From assembly GCF_903866365.1 (NCBI RefSeq), contig NZ_CAIPNF010000078.1, forward strand, positions 1-38,315: 38,315 nt of DNA, in the 5' to 3' direction. Each line of letters starts with the position of its first letter. Within the stretch, counting starts at the first letter, position 1. The stretch comes from an uncultured Thiocystis sp. GTDB taxonomy: Bacteria; Pseudomonadota; Gammaproteobacteria; Chromatiales; Chromatiaceae. Position numbers and translations under genes: made by a program. The notes beneath the pieces were generated by a model. It saw nothing but the letters and a program-made list of their open reading frames with translations. It searched no databases and was not told the origin of the DNA. Positions 19,855-27,607 of this stretch are shown here, piece by piece.

Positions 19855-20906
19855 CGCAGGCGCCCCTGCCGTGCTGGACGACCTTCGCGGATCTGCCGAG
19901 GGCGCACGGCGAACCCTTGGGGCGCGGGCGTCTGCGGGTCGATCCCGCCGATTTTCAGGTCGAGGAGCGTCTGGGCTTCGCGCCGGACGGCGAGGGCGAC
20001 CATCTGTTGCTGTGGGTGCGCAAAACCGGCGCCAATACCGAATGGGCCGCTCGCCGTCTGGCGACGCTGGCTGGCGCGTCCCAGTCCGAAATCGGTTACG
20101 CGGGTCTCAAGGACCGTCACGCCATCACCAGCCAGTGGTTTTCCGTCCCGCGACCGCGCGACGAAACGCCGGATTGGTCGGCGTTGACCACGGATGGGAT
20201 CGAGGTGCTCGAAGTCCACTCGCATCGGCGCAAGCTCCGGCGCGGCGCACTGGCCGGGAACCGCTTTCGCCTCCTGATGCGCGACTGCGCGCTGACGGCT
20301 CCCGCTCTCGACGCCCGGCTCGATGCGATCCGCGCGCGCGGCGTACCCAACTATTTCGGCGAACAGCGGTTCGGTCACGCCGACGGCAATCTGATTCGCG
20401 CCCATGCGCTCTTCGGCGGCACGGCGGGACGAGTACCGCGCCATCAGAAAGGTCTCTGGCTGTCCGCCGCGCGTTCGCAGATCTTCAATCAGCTTCTGGC
20501 CGAGCGGGTCCGGCGCGAGGACTGGGATCGCCCCCAGCCCGGCGACTGTCTGCAACTCGACGGCACCCATTCGCATTTTCTCGCCGAGACGATCGACGCA
20601 ACCTTGACCGAGCGTTGCGCGCGGATGGATCTGCATCCCAGCGGTCCGCTCTGGGGCTCCGGCGCGCCGCCGACGCGCGATTCGATCCAACGGCTTGAGG
20701 AGACGGTGGCCGCCGCTTTTCCCGGCTGGCCAGAAGGACTTGCCGCGCAGAGGATGGATCAGGAGCGCCGCGCGCTGCGCTTGCCGGTTATTGGCTTGAC
20801 CGGACGGTCGACCGACGAGGGGCTTGAGCTGACCTTTGAATTGACCGCCGGCGCCTATGCGACTGCCGTGGTGCGGGAGCTGATGGATTGGGAGCCCGGG
20901 AGTTAG
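19851..20906 (+). CDS. truD: TruD, tRNA pseudouridine(13) synthase
   Basis: The 351-residue protein has [14 protein letters not shown] near the front, the catalytic-Asp motif [18 protein letters not shown] (about residues 82-99) and [16 protein letters not shown]. These are all TruD signatures. It converts U13 of tRNA-Glu to pseudouridine. The ATG overlaps the ispF stop by 4 bp. In many relatives surE-pcm-nlpD-rpoS follow; here they do not, and a tldD/pmbA pair comes next after 108 bp. Confidence 0.96.
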   Translation: MTQAPLPCWTTFADLPRAHGEPLGRGRLRVDPADFQVEERLGFAPDGEGDHLLLWVRKTGANTEWAARRLATLAGASQSEIGYAGLKDRHAITSQWFSVPRPRDETPDWSALTTDGIEVLEVHSHRRKLRRGALAGNRFRLLMRDCALTAPALDARLDAIRARGVPNYFGEQRFGHADGNLIRAHALFGGTAGRVPRHQKGLWLSAARSQIFNQLLAERVRREDWDRPQPGDCLQLDGTHSHFLAETIDATLTERCARMDLHPSGPLWGSGAPPTRDSIQRLEETVAAAFPGWPEGLAAQRMDQERRALRLPVIGLTGRSTDEGLELTFELTAGAYATAVVRELMDWEPGS

Positions 20907-21014
20907 CTGATGGCGCTCCCGGAAATCCGCGACGCGGCGCGGATACGAGGTTGACAGCGGCACCGCCTCTGACGAAAGTGATGGGATTGCATTCCAACCG
21001 GATCCGTTCGTGTC

Positions 21015-22457
21015 ATGGAACAACTCTCTGCATTCGCCGATCGTTTCTCGTCACAGGCACCGGCCTGCGAATACTGGACCCTGCGCCTGGTCGAGGAAGA
21101 GTCCGATCATCTGGAGGTGCGTCAGGGCGTGGTCGAGCCGAGCGCGCTCGACAGCTCGCTGGGCGCCATGGTCACGGTCGTCCGTGGTGGGGGTATCGGC
21201 TACGGCGCCACCAGCGATCTGAGCGCCGCCGGTCTGCGCGCCGCCGGCGAGCGGGCGGCGGACTGGGCGCTCGCCCATGCCCGGCTTGGGCTCTTCGATG
21301 CCGGTCTGTATCCGCGTGCCAGTACGCGCGCCGACTATCGCTCCACCATCCTGGAATCCTGGAAAGCCATGGCGGTGGCCGACAAGCTGGCGCTGCTCCA
21401 AGCCGCCAACACGGCCCTGGCGATCGACGAACGCATCGTCGACTGGGCCGCCTGGCTGATGCGCCGCCGGGTGTCGCAGTTACTGGTGACCAGCGATGGC
21501 GGACGGGTCTCCCAGGTGTTCGAGTCGGTCCATCCGGGGCTGTTCGCCGTTGCCAATGCCGGCAGTCAGACCCAGCGTCGGCTGGGCGGCGGGGCGGATT
21601 GGGCGCAACAGGGCGGACTGGAACGCCTCGCGGCGGTACGTCTGCTGGACGACGCGCCGCGCGTGGCGGAAGAGGCCATCGCGCTGCTGGAGGCGCCCGA
21701 ATGCCCCGAGGACACCCGCGATCTGATCCTGCTGCCGAGCCAGATGGTGTTGCAGATCCACGAGAGCATCGGTCACCCGCTGGAACTGGATCGCATCCTC
21801 GGCGACGAGCGCAACTATGCCGGCACCAGCTTCGTCACGCCCGGTATGTTCGGCCGCTATCGCTACGGTTCCGAACTCCTCGATGTCACCTTCGATCCCA
21901 CGGTTCCCGGCGAGCTGGTGTCCATGGTCGCCGATGACGAGGGCGCGCCGGCCCAACGCGAGTATCTGATCCGCCGGGGCATCCTGGAGCGTCCGCTCGG
22001 CGGTCCACTCTCCCAGGCGCGCGCCGGTCTGCCGGGCACCGCCAATACCCGCGCCAGCGGTTGGGATCGTCCGCCGATCGACCGCATGGGTAACCTCAAT
22101 CTGGAGCCGGGAGAGGGCAGCCTCGACGAGCTGATCGCGCGGGTCGAGCGTGGCGTCCTGATGGACACCAACCGTTCCTGGTCGATCGACGACAGCCGCA
22201 ACAAGTTCCAGTTCGGCTGCGAACTGGGACGCCTGATCGAGGACGGCGAACTCAAGGGGCTGGTGCGCAATCCGGGCTATCGCGGCATCTCGGCCGAATT
22301 CTGGCGCCGTCTCGACGGGGTCGGCGGTCCCGAGACCCTGGAGATTCGTGGGGTGACGAACTGCGGCAAAGGCGAGCCGAATCAGTCGGTGTCTGTCGGT
22401 CATGCCTCGCCACCCTGTCTGTTTCGGGACGTGGCCGTGTTTGGAGGTGGCGAATGA
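21015..22457 (+). CDS. TldD-like zinc metalloprotease subunit
   Basis: The 480-residue protein carries the TldD zinc-binding HExxxH motif (HESIGH, residues 249-254), followed by GDERNYAGTSF. Near the C terminus it has RNPGYRGISAEFW and TNCGKGEPNQSVSVGH, the latter with the third ligand region. TldD and TldE (PmbA) form a heterodimer that degrades unfolded peptides and trims modified peptides such as microcin B17. Only TldD carries the zinc. The partner gene follows with a 4-bp overlap. Tandem arrangement is less usual in Gammaproteobacteria, where tldD and pmbA are often apart, so this may be a second pair distinct from the canonical one. Confidence 0.88.
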   Translation: MEQLSAFADRFSSQAPACEYWTLRLVEEESDHLEVRQGVVEPSALDSSLGAMVTVVRGGGIGYGATSDLSAAGLRAAGERAADWALAHARLGLFDAGLYPRASTRADYRSTILESWKAMAVADKLALLQAANTALAIDERIVDWAAWLMRRRVSQLLVTSDGGRVSQVFESVHPGLFAVANAGSQTQRRLGGGADWAQQGGLERLAAVRLLDDAPRVAEEAIALLEAPECPEDTRDLILLPSQMVLQIHESIGHPLELDRILGDERNYAGTSFVTPGMFGRYRYGSELLDVTFDPTVPGELVSMVADDEGAPAQREYLIRRGILERPLGGPLSQARAGLPGTANTRASGWDRPPIDRMGNLNLEPGEGSLDELIARVERGVLMDTNRSWSIDDSRNKFQFGCELGRLIEDGELKGLVRNPGYRGISAEFWRRLDGVGGPETLEIRGVTNCGKGEPNQSVSVGHASPPCLFRDVAVFGGGE

Positions 22458-23773
22458 ATCAGGATGCCTTTTTCGCCTTGGCCGACCGGCTCCAGTCTGG
22501 GCTCAGCGGTGCCGAGATCCTGTTCTGCAACCTGAGCGGGGAGGCGTCGGACTTCGTGCGTCTGAACCGCAACCGCATCCGCCAGGCCGGTCATGTGCGC
22601 TCCGCCGCGCTAGCCCTGAATCTGATCGATGGGGCGAGACAGGTCGAGGGAAGCTGCGACCTCACGGGCGATGCGCGACAGGATCTCATCCGGGCGCGCC
22701 ATCTGCTCGCGCGATTGCGCGAACGTCTCGTCCATGTTCCGGACGACCCCTATCTCCACTATTCCACCGAGCCCGGCGAGAGCCAGCGCAAGGTCGGCGA
22801 ACAAATCCCGCCCGCCGAGGAGGCCATCGCCGAACTCATCGCCGCCGCCGCTGGCCTGGATCTGGTCGGCATCTGGGCCAGCGGCGAGATCCATGAGGGA
22901 CTGGCGAGTTCCATCGGTCATCGTCACTGGCACCAGAGCCTGAGCTTCAACCTTGATTGGAGCTGTTACCTGGAAGCTGACAAGGCGGTCAAGGCGGGTC
23001 TGGGCGGTTTTCATTGGGAAACCGCGACGCTCAACCGCAAGCTCGACGCCCTGCGCGAAGGGCTGCGGATTATGGCCCGGCCCGCGCGCACACTCGAACC
23101 GGGCCGTTATCGCGCCTATCTGGCCCCGGCGGCGGTCAATGAACTGATGGGCATGCTCGCCTGGGGCGGGTTCGATCTCAAGAGTCATCGAACCCATCAG
23201 ACCCCCTTGCTCCTGATGACGCGCGGCGAGCGCCGTTTCGATCCGCGGGTCCATCTCCGCGAGGAGCACGCACGCGGTCTGGCGGCGGGTTTTACCGCCG
23301 AGGGTTTCGTCAAGCCGGACCGCGTGACGCTGATCGAAGGGGGCACTTTCGGTCAGTGTCTGGTGGATGCGCGCAGCGGCAGGGAGTACGGCGAGACCGT
23401 CAATGCGGCGAGCGGCTCGCCCGAATCGCTGGGGCTCGACGCGGGCGATCTGCCGATGGACGAGGCGCTCTCCCGGCTCGACACCGGTCTCTATATCGGC
23501 AATCTTTGGTACTGCAACTGGTCGGATCCCAACGATTGCCGCGTGACCGGCATGACCCGCTTCGGCACCTATTGGGTGGAAAATGGCGAGTTCGTTTCCC
23601 CGGTCAAGGTCATGCGGTTCGACGACAGCCTCTATCATCTGCTGGGCGACCGTCTGGAAGCATTGACCGCTGAGCGCGAACTGATTTTGTCCGCGCAGAC
23701 CTATGATGGTCGCTCGACCGACAGCGCGCTGTTGCCAGGGTTGCTGGTGTCGGGGATCAATCTGGCGCTTTAA
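22454..23773 (+). CDS. TldE/PmbA-like partner subunit
   Basis: The 439-residue protein belongs to the TldD/PmbA family but lacks an HExxxH motif. It has VNELMGMLAWGGFDLKSH where the metal site would be, and ends with LYIGNLWYCNWSDPNDCRVTGMTRFGTYWVENGE, typical of the TldE side. It should be the non-catalytic half of a heterodimer with the upstream TldD-like protein. The ATGA overlap implies equal synthesis. No obvious small peptide substrate gene was seen next to the pair. Confidence 0.86.
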   Translation: MNQDAFFALADRLQSGLSGAEILFCNLSGEASDFVRLNRNRIRQAGHVRSAALALNLIDGARQVEGSCDLTGDARQDLIRARHLLARLRERLVHVPDDPYLHYSTEPGESQRKVGEQIPPAEEAIAELIAAAAGLDLVGIWASGEIHEGLASSIGHRHWHQSLSFNLDWSCYLEADKAVKAGLGGFHWETATLNRKLDALREGLRIMARPARTLEPGRYRAYLAPAAVNELMGMLAWGGFDLKSHRTHQTPLLLMTRGERRFDPRVHLREEHARGLAAGFTAEGFVKPDRVTLIEGGTFGQCLVDARSGREYGETVNAASGSPESLGLDAGDLPMDEALSRLDTGLYIGNLWYCNWSDPNDCRVTGMTRFGTYWVENGEFVSPVKVMRFDDSLYHLLGDRLEALTAERELILSAQTYDGRSTDSALLPGLLVSGINLAL

Positions 23774-23794
23774 TCATTAAGGATGCCGATCACG

Positions 23795-24355
23795 ATGAAA
23801 CTCGCGAGATTGACGATGCGACCGGCGATCCTACTGCTGACCCTCCTGGTGACCGCCGAGCTTGGCGCGGGTGAATTGTACCGATGGGTCGATGATCAGG
23901 GTCAGGTCCATTTCGGCGATCGTCCCCCGTCGAATCCGGCGGTTCCGGTCCAGATTCAGCCATTGCCCGCGCCCGCGCCTCAGCCAGCGGATGACCCCTA
24001 TTCAGTGATGAATCAGGTCAGACGCCTGGAGGCTGAACGCAAACAGCTCGAAGCCACGCGTCGCGAAGAGCAACTGAGACGGCTGGAGGAGGCGCGCCAT
24101 CTCGCGGAGATTGAAGCGTCCCGCGCCCGCGCCCGACAGGCGGATGCCGAAGCCGAGCGTGCGCGTCGAACCCTATACCCTCTCTATCCAAGATTCCGGC
24201 GGCCTCCCTGCCCACGCCCCGATCAGTGCCCCGACAGGCGGGATCATCCGCCACGGCACTCCGAACCGCGCCCGCTCCAGCCCGACGGGCGGTCGCTGCC
24301 CCGTCCAGAACGCTCCCTGACCGTTCCAGGGCGAGTGCTGAATCCCGCGCAATGA
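23795..24355 (+). CDS. DUF4124 domain protein, probably periplasmic
   Basis: The 186-residue protein has a signal peptide (MRPAILLLTLLVTAELGAGE) followed at once by the DUF4124 motif ELYRWVDDQGQVHFGDRPP. A charged coiled-coil stretch then occupies about residues 70-135 (many Arg/Glu), and a Pro/Arg-rich tail ends the protein. Function is unknown; the domain is common in proteobacterial exported proteins. The AAGGA at 23779-23783 could serve the ATG at 23795; an upstream ATG at 23783 overlaps it and is less likely. The low-complexity tail could reflect a late frameshift, but I cannot show one. Confidence 0.75.
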   Translation: MKLARLTMRPAILLLTLLVTAELGAGELYRWVDDQGQVHFGDRPPSNPAVPVQIQPLPAPAPQPADDPYSVMNQVRRLEAERKQLEATRREEQLRRLEEARHLAEIEASRARARQADAEAERARRTLYPLYPRFRRPPCPRPDQCPDRRDHPPRHSEPRPLQPDGRSLPRPERSLTVPGRVLNPAQ

Positions 24356-24433
24356 TCTCAGCCACCTTGGCGTTGATCCAGCCACGTGGAGATCGACCGA
24401 CTGCGTCGCCTTGGGAAAATTTGAACAGATGAA

Positions 24434-24461
24434 TTGACAAAAAAAAATTTATCGACATAAT
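24434..24461 (+). promoter_or_regulatory. Sigma-70 promoter of tRNA-Arg
   Basis: A perfect -35 TTGACA (24434-24439) is followed after 16 bases by CATAAT (24456-24461), a five-of-six match to -10. The GC-rich GCCGAG discriminator just after it is typical of stringently controlled stable-RNA promoters. The stretch is strikingly AT-rich for this genome. Confidence 0.75.
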
Positions 24462-24494
24462 GCCGAGATAATTTAAAAATACAGTTTCAACCAA

Positions 24495-24571
24495 GCGCCC
24501 GTAGCTCAGCTGGATAGAGTACCTGGCTACGAACCAGGTGGTCGGGAGTTCGAATCTCTCCGGGCGCGCCA
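24495..24571 (+). tRNA. tRNA-Arg (anticodon ACG)
   Basis: The 77-nt cloverleaf has an acceptor stem GCGCCCG (24495-24501) paired with CGGGCGC (24561-24567), discriminator G and an encoded CCA (24569-24571). The anticodon stem CCTGG/CCAGG frames the loop CTACGAA (anticodon ACG), and the T arm holds TTCGAATC. It serves as the integration site of the ICE; the integrase gene stop lies 26 bp beyond. Confidence 0.97.
24550..24571. other. Probable attL core in the tRNA 3' end
   Basis: Tyrosine integrases next to tRNA genes normally recombine within the T-arm and 3' end, and the integrase here points at this end. The exact core length cannot be set because the matching attR lies outside the window. 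Confidence 0.45.
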
Positions 24572-24597
24572 AATTTTTCAAGGGGTTGGCTGACATT

Positions 24598-25710
24598 TCA
24601 GCCGCCCTCCCCAACCTCAACGTGACTCAATCGTGACTCGCCAGCCTCTAACACGGAGACGGCGGCTCGCGTCTGGGCCGGTGATAGATGTGCATAGCGC
24701 TCGGTCATCTTGACTGTGCTATGGCCGAGCACGTCGCGCACGTCCATCAATGGCACCCCCAACTGCACCAGCCAGGCCGCGCAGGTATGCCGCAGGTCGT
24801 GAAAGCGAAAGTCGGCGATGCCCGCGTTGCGGCAGGCGGTCGCAAAGCTCCGCTTGACGCTCCCGATCCGACTCCCGTCCAGATCGCTGAACACCCAGGA
24901 TGTCGTCGGGCACTGCTCTTCTCGCCAGTGGGCGCGGTTAAGCAGAGCCTCGCGGGCCACGGCATTGACGGGCACGGCCCGTCGTTTGGCCGCTTTGGTA
25001 TGCCGGGCCTCCAGGTAGATCAACCCCTCATTCAGATCGACCCGGTTCCATTCCAGACCGAGCAACTCACCCCGACGCATCCCGGTATGCAACGCCAGCA
25101 CAATCAAAGGCGCCAAATGCGGTGCCTTCGGCTGCGCTTTCGCTGCCCCAATCAGGTTGGTCGCCTCGTCGCGGGTGATCCAGCGCAATCGCCCTTCCGG
25201 CTCCTTCAACATGCGTCCCGGCACCGGATTGGTGATTGGCCATTCCCATTCGCGCACCGCATAAGCGATCGCGGCCGAGAGCACCTCCAGCTCACGGTTG
25301 ATGGTACTGTTGGAGACGCCTTCGCCTTTGCGCCGCCGAATGTAGACCGTGATCTCCGCGGCTCGCAGCTGCTCGATCGTCGCCCCGGCGAAGCTCAGAC
25401 GCAGCCGGCGCACATGCATGTGCACGGTCGATTCACTGCGTCGCTCGCCCGCCGTCGCCTTCAAATACTCCAGCATCAGATCATCGAAGCTATGGGTCGG
25501 CAGCTCATCCCATTGGCGTTGTCGATGCGCCTCCAGTTTCCACTTGGCTAGGAGCGCGTCGGCTTCGCGCCGCCCCTCGATCGACCGCCGGATCCCAGTA
25601 GAGCGTCTAACTCGTTTGCCACTTGCGTCGACGAAGGACGCCCAATAGTAGGGCGAGTCGTGACGTTCGTAGAGACCATCCTGGTCCGTGTTTTGTCGCT
25701 TTCGTTGCAT
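24598..25710 (-). CDS. int: Tyrosine integrase of the ICE
   Basis: The 370-residue recombinase has an N-terminal arm-binding start GLYERHDSPYYWASF, a SAM-like core-binding domain (about 70-170) and a catalytic domain. That domain contains all the expected residues: Arg212 (HTGMRRGE), Lys239, His304 and Arg307 (HDLRHT), His330 (LGHST) and the nucleophile Tyr339 (MTERYAHLSP). It would integrate and, with Xis, excise the element at tRNA-Arg. It is the last gene of the minus-strand operon, so its expression should depend on the promoter upstream of the flhD-like gene or on a local one. Its first 163 bases overlap the xis-like gene in another frame. Confidence 0.96.
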   Translation of the reverse strand: MQRKRQNTDQDGLYERHDSPYYWASFVDASGKRVRRSTGIRRSIEGRREADALLAKWKLEAHRQRQWDELPTHSFDDLMLEYLKATAGERRSESTVHMHVRRLRLSFAGATIEQLRAAEITVYIRRRKGEGVSNSTINRELEVLSAAIAYAVREWEWPITNPVPGRMLKEPEGRLRWITRDEATNLIGAAKAQPKAPHLAPLIVLALHTGMRRGELLGLEWNRVDLNEGLIYLEARHTKAAKRRAVPVNAVAREALLNRAHWREEQCPTTSWVFSDLDGSRIGSVKRSFATACRNAGIADFRFHDLRHTCAAWLVQLGVPLMDVRDVLGHSTVKMTERYAHLSPAQTRAAVSVLEAGESRLSHVEVGEGG

Positions 25711-25931
25711 GGGTTCTTCTCCCGCAGACCCTGCCCCACGCAGGTTGGATTATTACTCGCAGTGCTCGCGCGGTCTACGTAGTCCCGCAAGCTTTCGGTG
25801 CGAACGCGAACACTGCGTCCGATGCGGACCCGTTGCAGCTCGCCAGCTTCGAGCAGGCGGCGAATGGTGCGCTCGCTGACGCACAGCAGGTCTGCGGCGC
25901 GTTTCAGGTCGAGGGCGAGTGGTGGCGTCAT
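25548..25931 (-). CDS. Xis/AlpA-like winged-helix DNA-binding protein
   Basis: The 127-residue protein has a helix-turn-helix of the excisionase/MerR type at residues 8-55 (LKRAADLLCVSERTIRRLLEAG...VRIGRSVRVR), the usual shape of small recombination directionality factors. Its start overlaps the flhC-like stop by 4 bp (ATGA). The last 54 residues are encoded inside the integrase gene in another frame; that Ser/Thr/Arg-rich tail is probably non-essential. The role as excisionase is inferred from domain and position; a transcription regulator is the alternative. Confidence 0.8.
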   Translation of the reverse strand: MTPPLALDLKRAADLLCVSERTIRRLLEAGELQRVRIGRSVRVRTESLRDYVDRASTASNNPTCVGQGLREKNPCNESDKTRTRMVSTNVTTRPTIGRPSSTQVANELDALLGSGGRSRGGAKPTRS

Positions 25932-26497
25932 GGGGATCGCTCCATTCCCCCTGTGGGAGGCGGCCCGTTCATCGTGGCGATATTCCTCGACCTGCGACCA
26001 CCCTTCACGACGCAGATCGGACAGTCCAAGGCGGTGCGTGAAAAATCGGCCACCAGATAGTGCACCGCGCAGCGTTCACAGAACCGCAAGGTCGTGAGCC
26101 CGGTCGTCAGATCGCGGGCGATGGCCCAAGCCTGAGTGAGATCGAGGGGTACCCCAAGCTCCCCGGATGGCGCGGCGCTCAGGATCTGCGTGACATAGAG
26201 CGCGTGCGCCCGCAGCAAGGCATTGACATCGACCCGGTGGTTAATCCCATCGCCACCGAATGCCCGGTAGATGGCCACCAACACCGACGCGCTGGCCTGA
26301 ATTCGCGATGAGCGCAGGAGGCCGCTGGTCGTCGGCAACAGCCCGGCCGCCGGACTGCAGCCATGGATCTCATGGTGCAGTTCGCGCAGCAGCGCCGGGC
26401 CAACGCCACTGATCCGACTCACAATCGAGGTCCGCAACCCGCGGCGAATCAAGACGATGGCCTGCTGCATCCGTCCATGCTGGTCCAACCTGCTCAC
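25928..26497 (-). CDS. FlhC-like transcription activator (SetC/AcaC type)
   Basis: The 189-residue protein is close to E. coli FlhC in length (192). It has QQAIVLIRRGLRTSIVSRISGV at the front and LLRELHHEIHG plus GLLPTT matching the FlhC GxxPxGMLP region. Four zinc cysteines occur as CERC (140/143) and CPIC (159/162), nearly the same spacing as in FlhC. I chose a GTG start at 26497 because it gives a 4-bp GTGA overlap with the flhD-like stop and the FlhC-like N terminus. In SXT/R391 ICEs and IncC plasmids, FlhC homologues (SetC, AcaC) pair with FlhD homologues to switch on transfer and excision genes. No flagellar genes are near. Confidence 0.85.
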   Translation of the reverse strand: MSRLDQHGRMQQAIVLIRRGLRTSIVSRISGVGPALLRELHHEIHGCSPAAGLLPTTSGLLRSSRIQASASVLVAIYRAFGGDGINHRVDVNALLRAHALYVTQILSAAPSGELGVPLDLTQAWAIARDLTTGLTTLRFCERCAVHYLVADFSRTALDCPICVVKGGRRSRNIATMNGPPPTGGMERSP

Positions 26498-26847
26498 GAC
26501 GCCAGCTCCTCGGCCGCGAGCAGGATCGCTTGCAGCGCGAGTCCCACGGCGGATGGTCCAGCGTTGCGGGTGCGCACATGCAGCCAACGAAGGCGAAATC
26601 GCGGCCGAAACAGCATCAATCCCGACTGCGCCAGCTCACGTAGCGCCTCAAGCGAGGCATCACACAGAACCGCCATCAATTCCTGATCGAGTCCGTAGAC
26701 CAGGGCCGCCTGACCGGCGTCAGTCCGGGCCAAGGCCCGCGCGGTGAGCAGCCAAGTCAGGTTCAGCGTCACGATATCATCGCCGCATCCCGGCGGACGC
26801 CGCCCAGTCGGGCCACCCGCTTGCGAAAGCAGTTGCGCGCGTTTCAT
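26494..26847 (-). CDS. FlhD-like transcription activator subunit (SetD/AcaD type)
   Basis: The 117-residue protein has the FlhD pattern: IVTLNLTWLLTARALARTDAGQAALVYGLDQELMAVLCDASLEALRELAQSGLMLFRPRF matches the IYDLNLSYLLLAQRLI...MFRLGIN segment and the following [21 protein letters not shown] segment of FlhD. It would form a complex with the adjacent FlhC-like protein. The start could be ATG 26847 or one of three GTG codons just upstream (from 26862); no strong ribosome site decides it. It is the first gene of the flhD-flhC-xis-int operon. The call rests on these motifs and on the pairing with an FlhC-like gene. Confidence 0.82.
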   Translation of the reverse strand: MKRAQLLSQAGGPTGRRPPGCGDDIVTLNLTWLLTARALARTDAGQAALVYGLDQELMAVLCDASLEALRELAQSGLMLFRPRFRLRWLHVRTRNAGPSAVGLALQAILLAAEELAS

Positions 26848-26986
26848 GCTCAGCACCACCACGAAAGAGTCGTCAGAAAGGGCGAAAGTACGCGTATCAT
26901 TGCGAAGCCGTCAAGCAAATATTGCTCTATAACACGAGAAATTACGCTCTTTATAACGAACTCATGATCTCTGTTAATGAGGTAAA
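26848..26986. promoter_or_regulatory. Divergent control region of activator operon and repressor gene
   Basis: On the minus strand, TTGACG (+ strand 26909-26914) with TACTTT (26885-26890), 18 bases apart, could be the operon promoter. A 13-bp dyad AGCAA-ATA-TTGCT (26914-26926) abuts the -35 and TACGCGTA (26889-26896) is a palindrome over the -10; both are natural operator candidates. On the plus side TATAAC occurs at 26928-26933 and 26952-26957, possible -10 elements for the repressor gene. The region is AT-rich. All assignments are inference. Confidence 0.5.
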
Positions 26987-27457
26987 ATGGTGGTAAATAT
27001 ATTGAAAAACAGCGAGTTAAAAGAGAATCTTCGCTGGGATGGGGCGGGTTTCCCGAAGCGTCTTGAGCGCGCGAAGGCTGGGCTTTCCACCAATGCATTC
27101 GCTTTAAAGTGTGGAATCTCGGAGAGTGTTTTCCGCAAGTACCTGGCGGGCAGCAGCGTGCCGGGGGCGGACAAGCTGGTCGACATCGCCCGGGTGGCCG
27201 AGGTATCGCTGCTCTGGCTGGCCACGGGCGAAGGCCATGCCGACGATCAGAGGGCGGGCGCCAAGACCAGCACCCCGCTCGACACGACGCTCCTGGAGAC
27301 GATCATCGAGTCCGTCGAAACCGGTCTGAAAGAGATCCAGGGGGAATTGACGCCGGCCAAGAAGGCAAAGCTGATCGCGGTGATCTACGGCCTCTACCAG
27401 AGCGGCGACACGGCACGCAAGGCCCCCGTGCTGGAGCTGGTCAAATTGGCGATGTAA
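26987..27457 (+). CDS. Short HTH (XRE/Cro-CI-like) repressor candidate
   Basis: The 156-residue protein has an N-terminal helix-turn-helix (about residues 22-80). It contains FPKRLERAKAGLSTNAFALKCGISESVFRKYLAGSSVPGADKLVDIARVAEVSLLWLATGEG, a form common in phage and ICE regulators. The C-terminal part is a helical segment (about 100-150). No S24/LexA-type autoprotease domain is visible, unlike SetR of SXT, so induction by RecA-stimulated self-cleavage is unlikely. It is divergent from the activator operon, which suggests that it controls it. GAGG precedes the ATG by only four bases. Confidence 0.8.
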   Translation: MVVNILKNSELKENLRWDGAGFPKRLERAKAGLSTNAFALKCGISESVFRKYLAGSSVPGADKLVDIARVAEVSLLWLATGEGHADDQRAGAKTSTPLDTTLLETIIESVETGLKEIQGELTPAKKAKLIAVIYGLYQSGDTARKAPVLELVKLAM

Positions 27458-27460
27458 GTG

Positions 27461-27477
27461 ATGGCGACGGTCGCCAT
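27461..27477. promoter_or_regulatory. 17-bp perfect palindrome after the repressor gene
   Basis: ATGGCGAC-G-GTCGCCAT begins three bases after the repressor stop and precedes the next gene by 130 bp. A second, weaker dyad CGCAA-GCTTT-TTGCG lies just downstream. It may be an operator or an mRNA hairpin. Confidence 0.4.
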
Positions 27478-27607
27478 GCCATCATACCGCAAGCTTTTTG
27501 CGTGAACTGTGATCGGGTTCGTGGACGCGGCCGTCTGCGTTTGGGGATACTGGCTTCCTTTGCCAGCGGATAACCCTCACACGCCGTCCATTGATCGGAG
27601 CACCGAC

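Noticed and set aside
24018-24620. Minus-strand frame with ARPERFELPTTWFVARYS
   Set aside because: This phrase is the reverse translation of the tRNA-Arg gene, a known source of false protein annotations.
24688-25551. Long plus-strand frame opposite the integrase gene
   Set aside because: It mirrors the well-supported integrase and has no recognisable domain; GC-rich antisense frames are common here.
25928-26847. Treating the FlhDC-like genes as flagellar regulators
   Set aside because: No flagellar genes are near, and the pair lies inside an ICE operon with xis and int, matching SetCD/AcaCD-type use.
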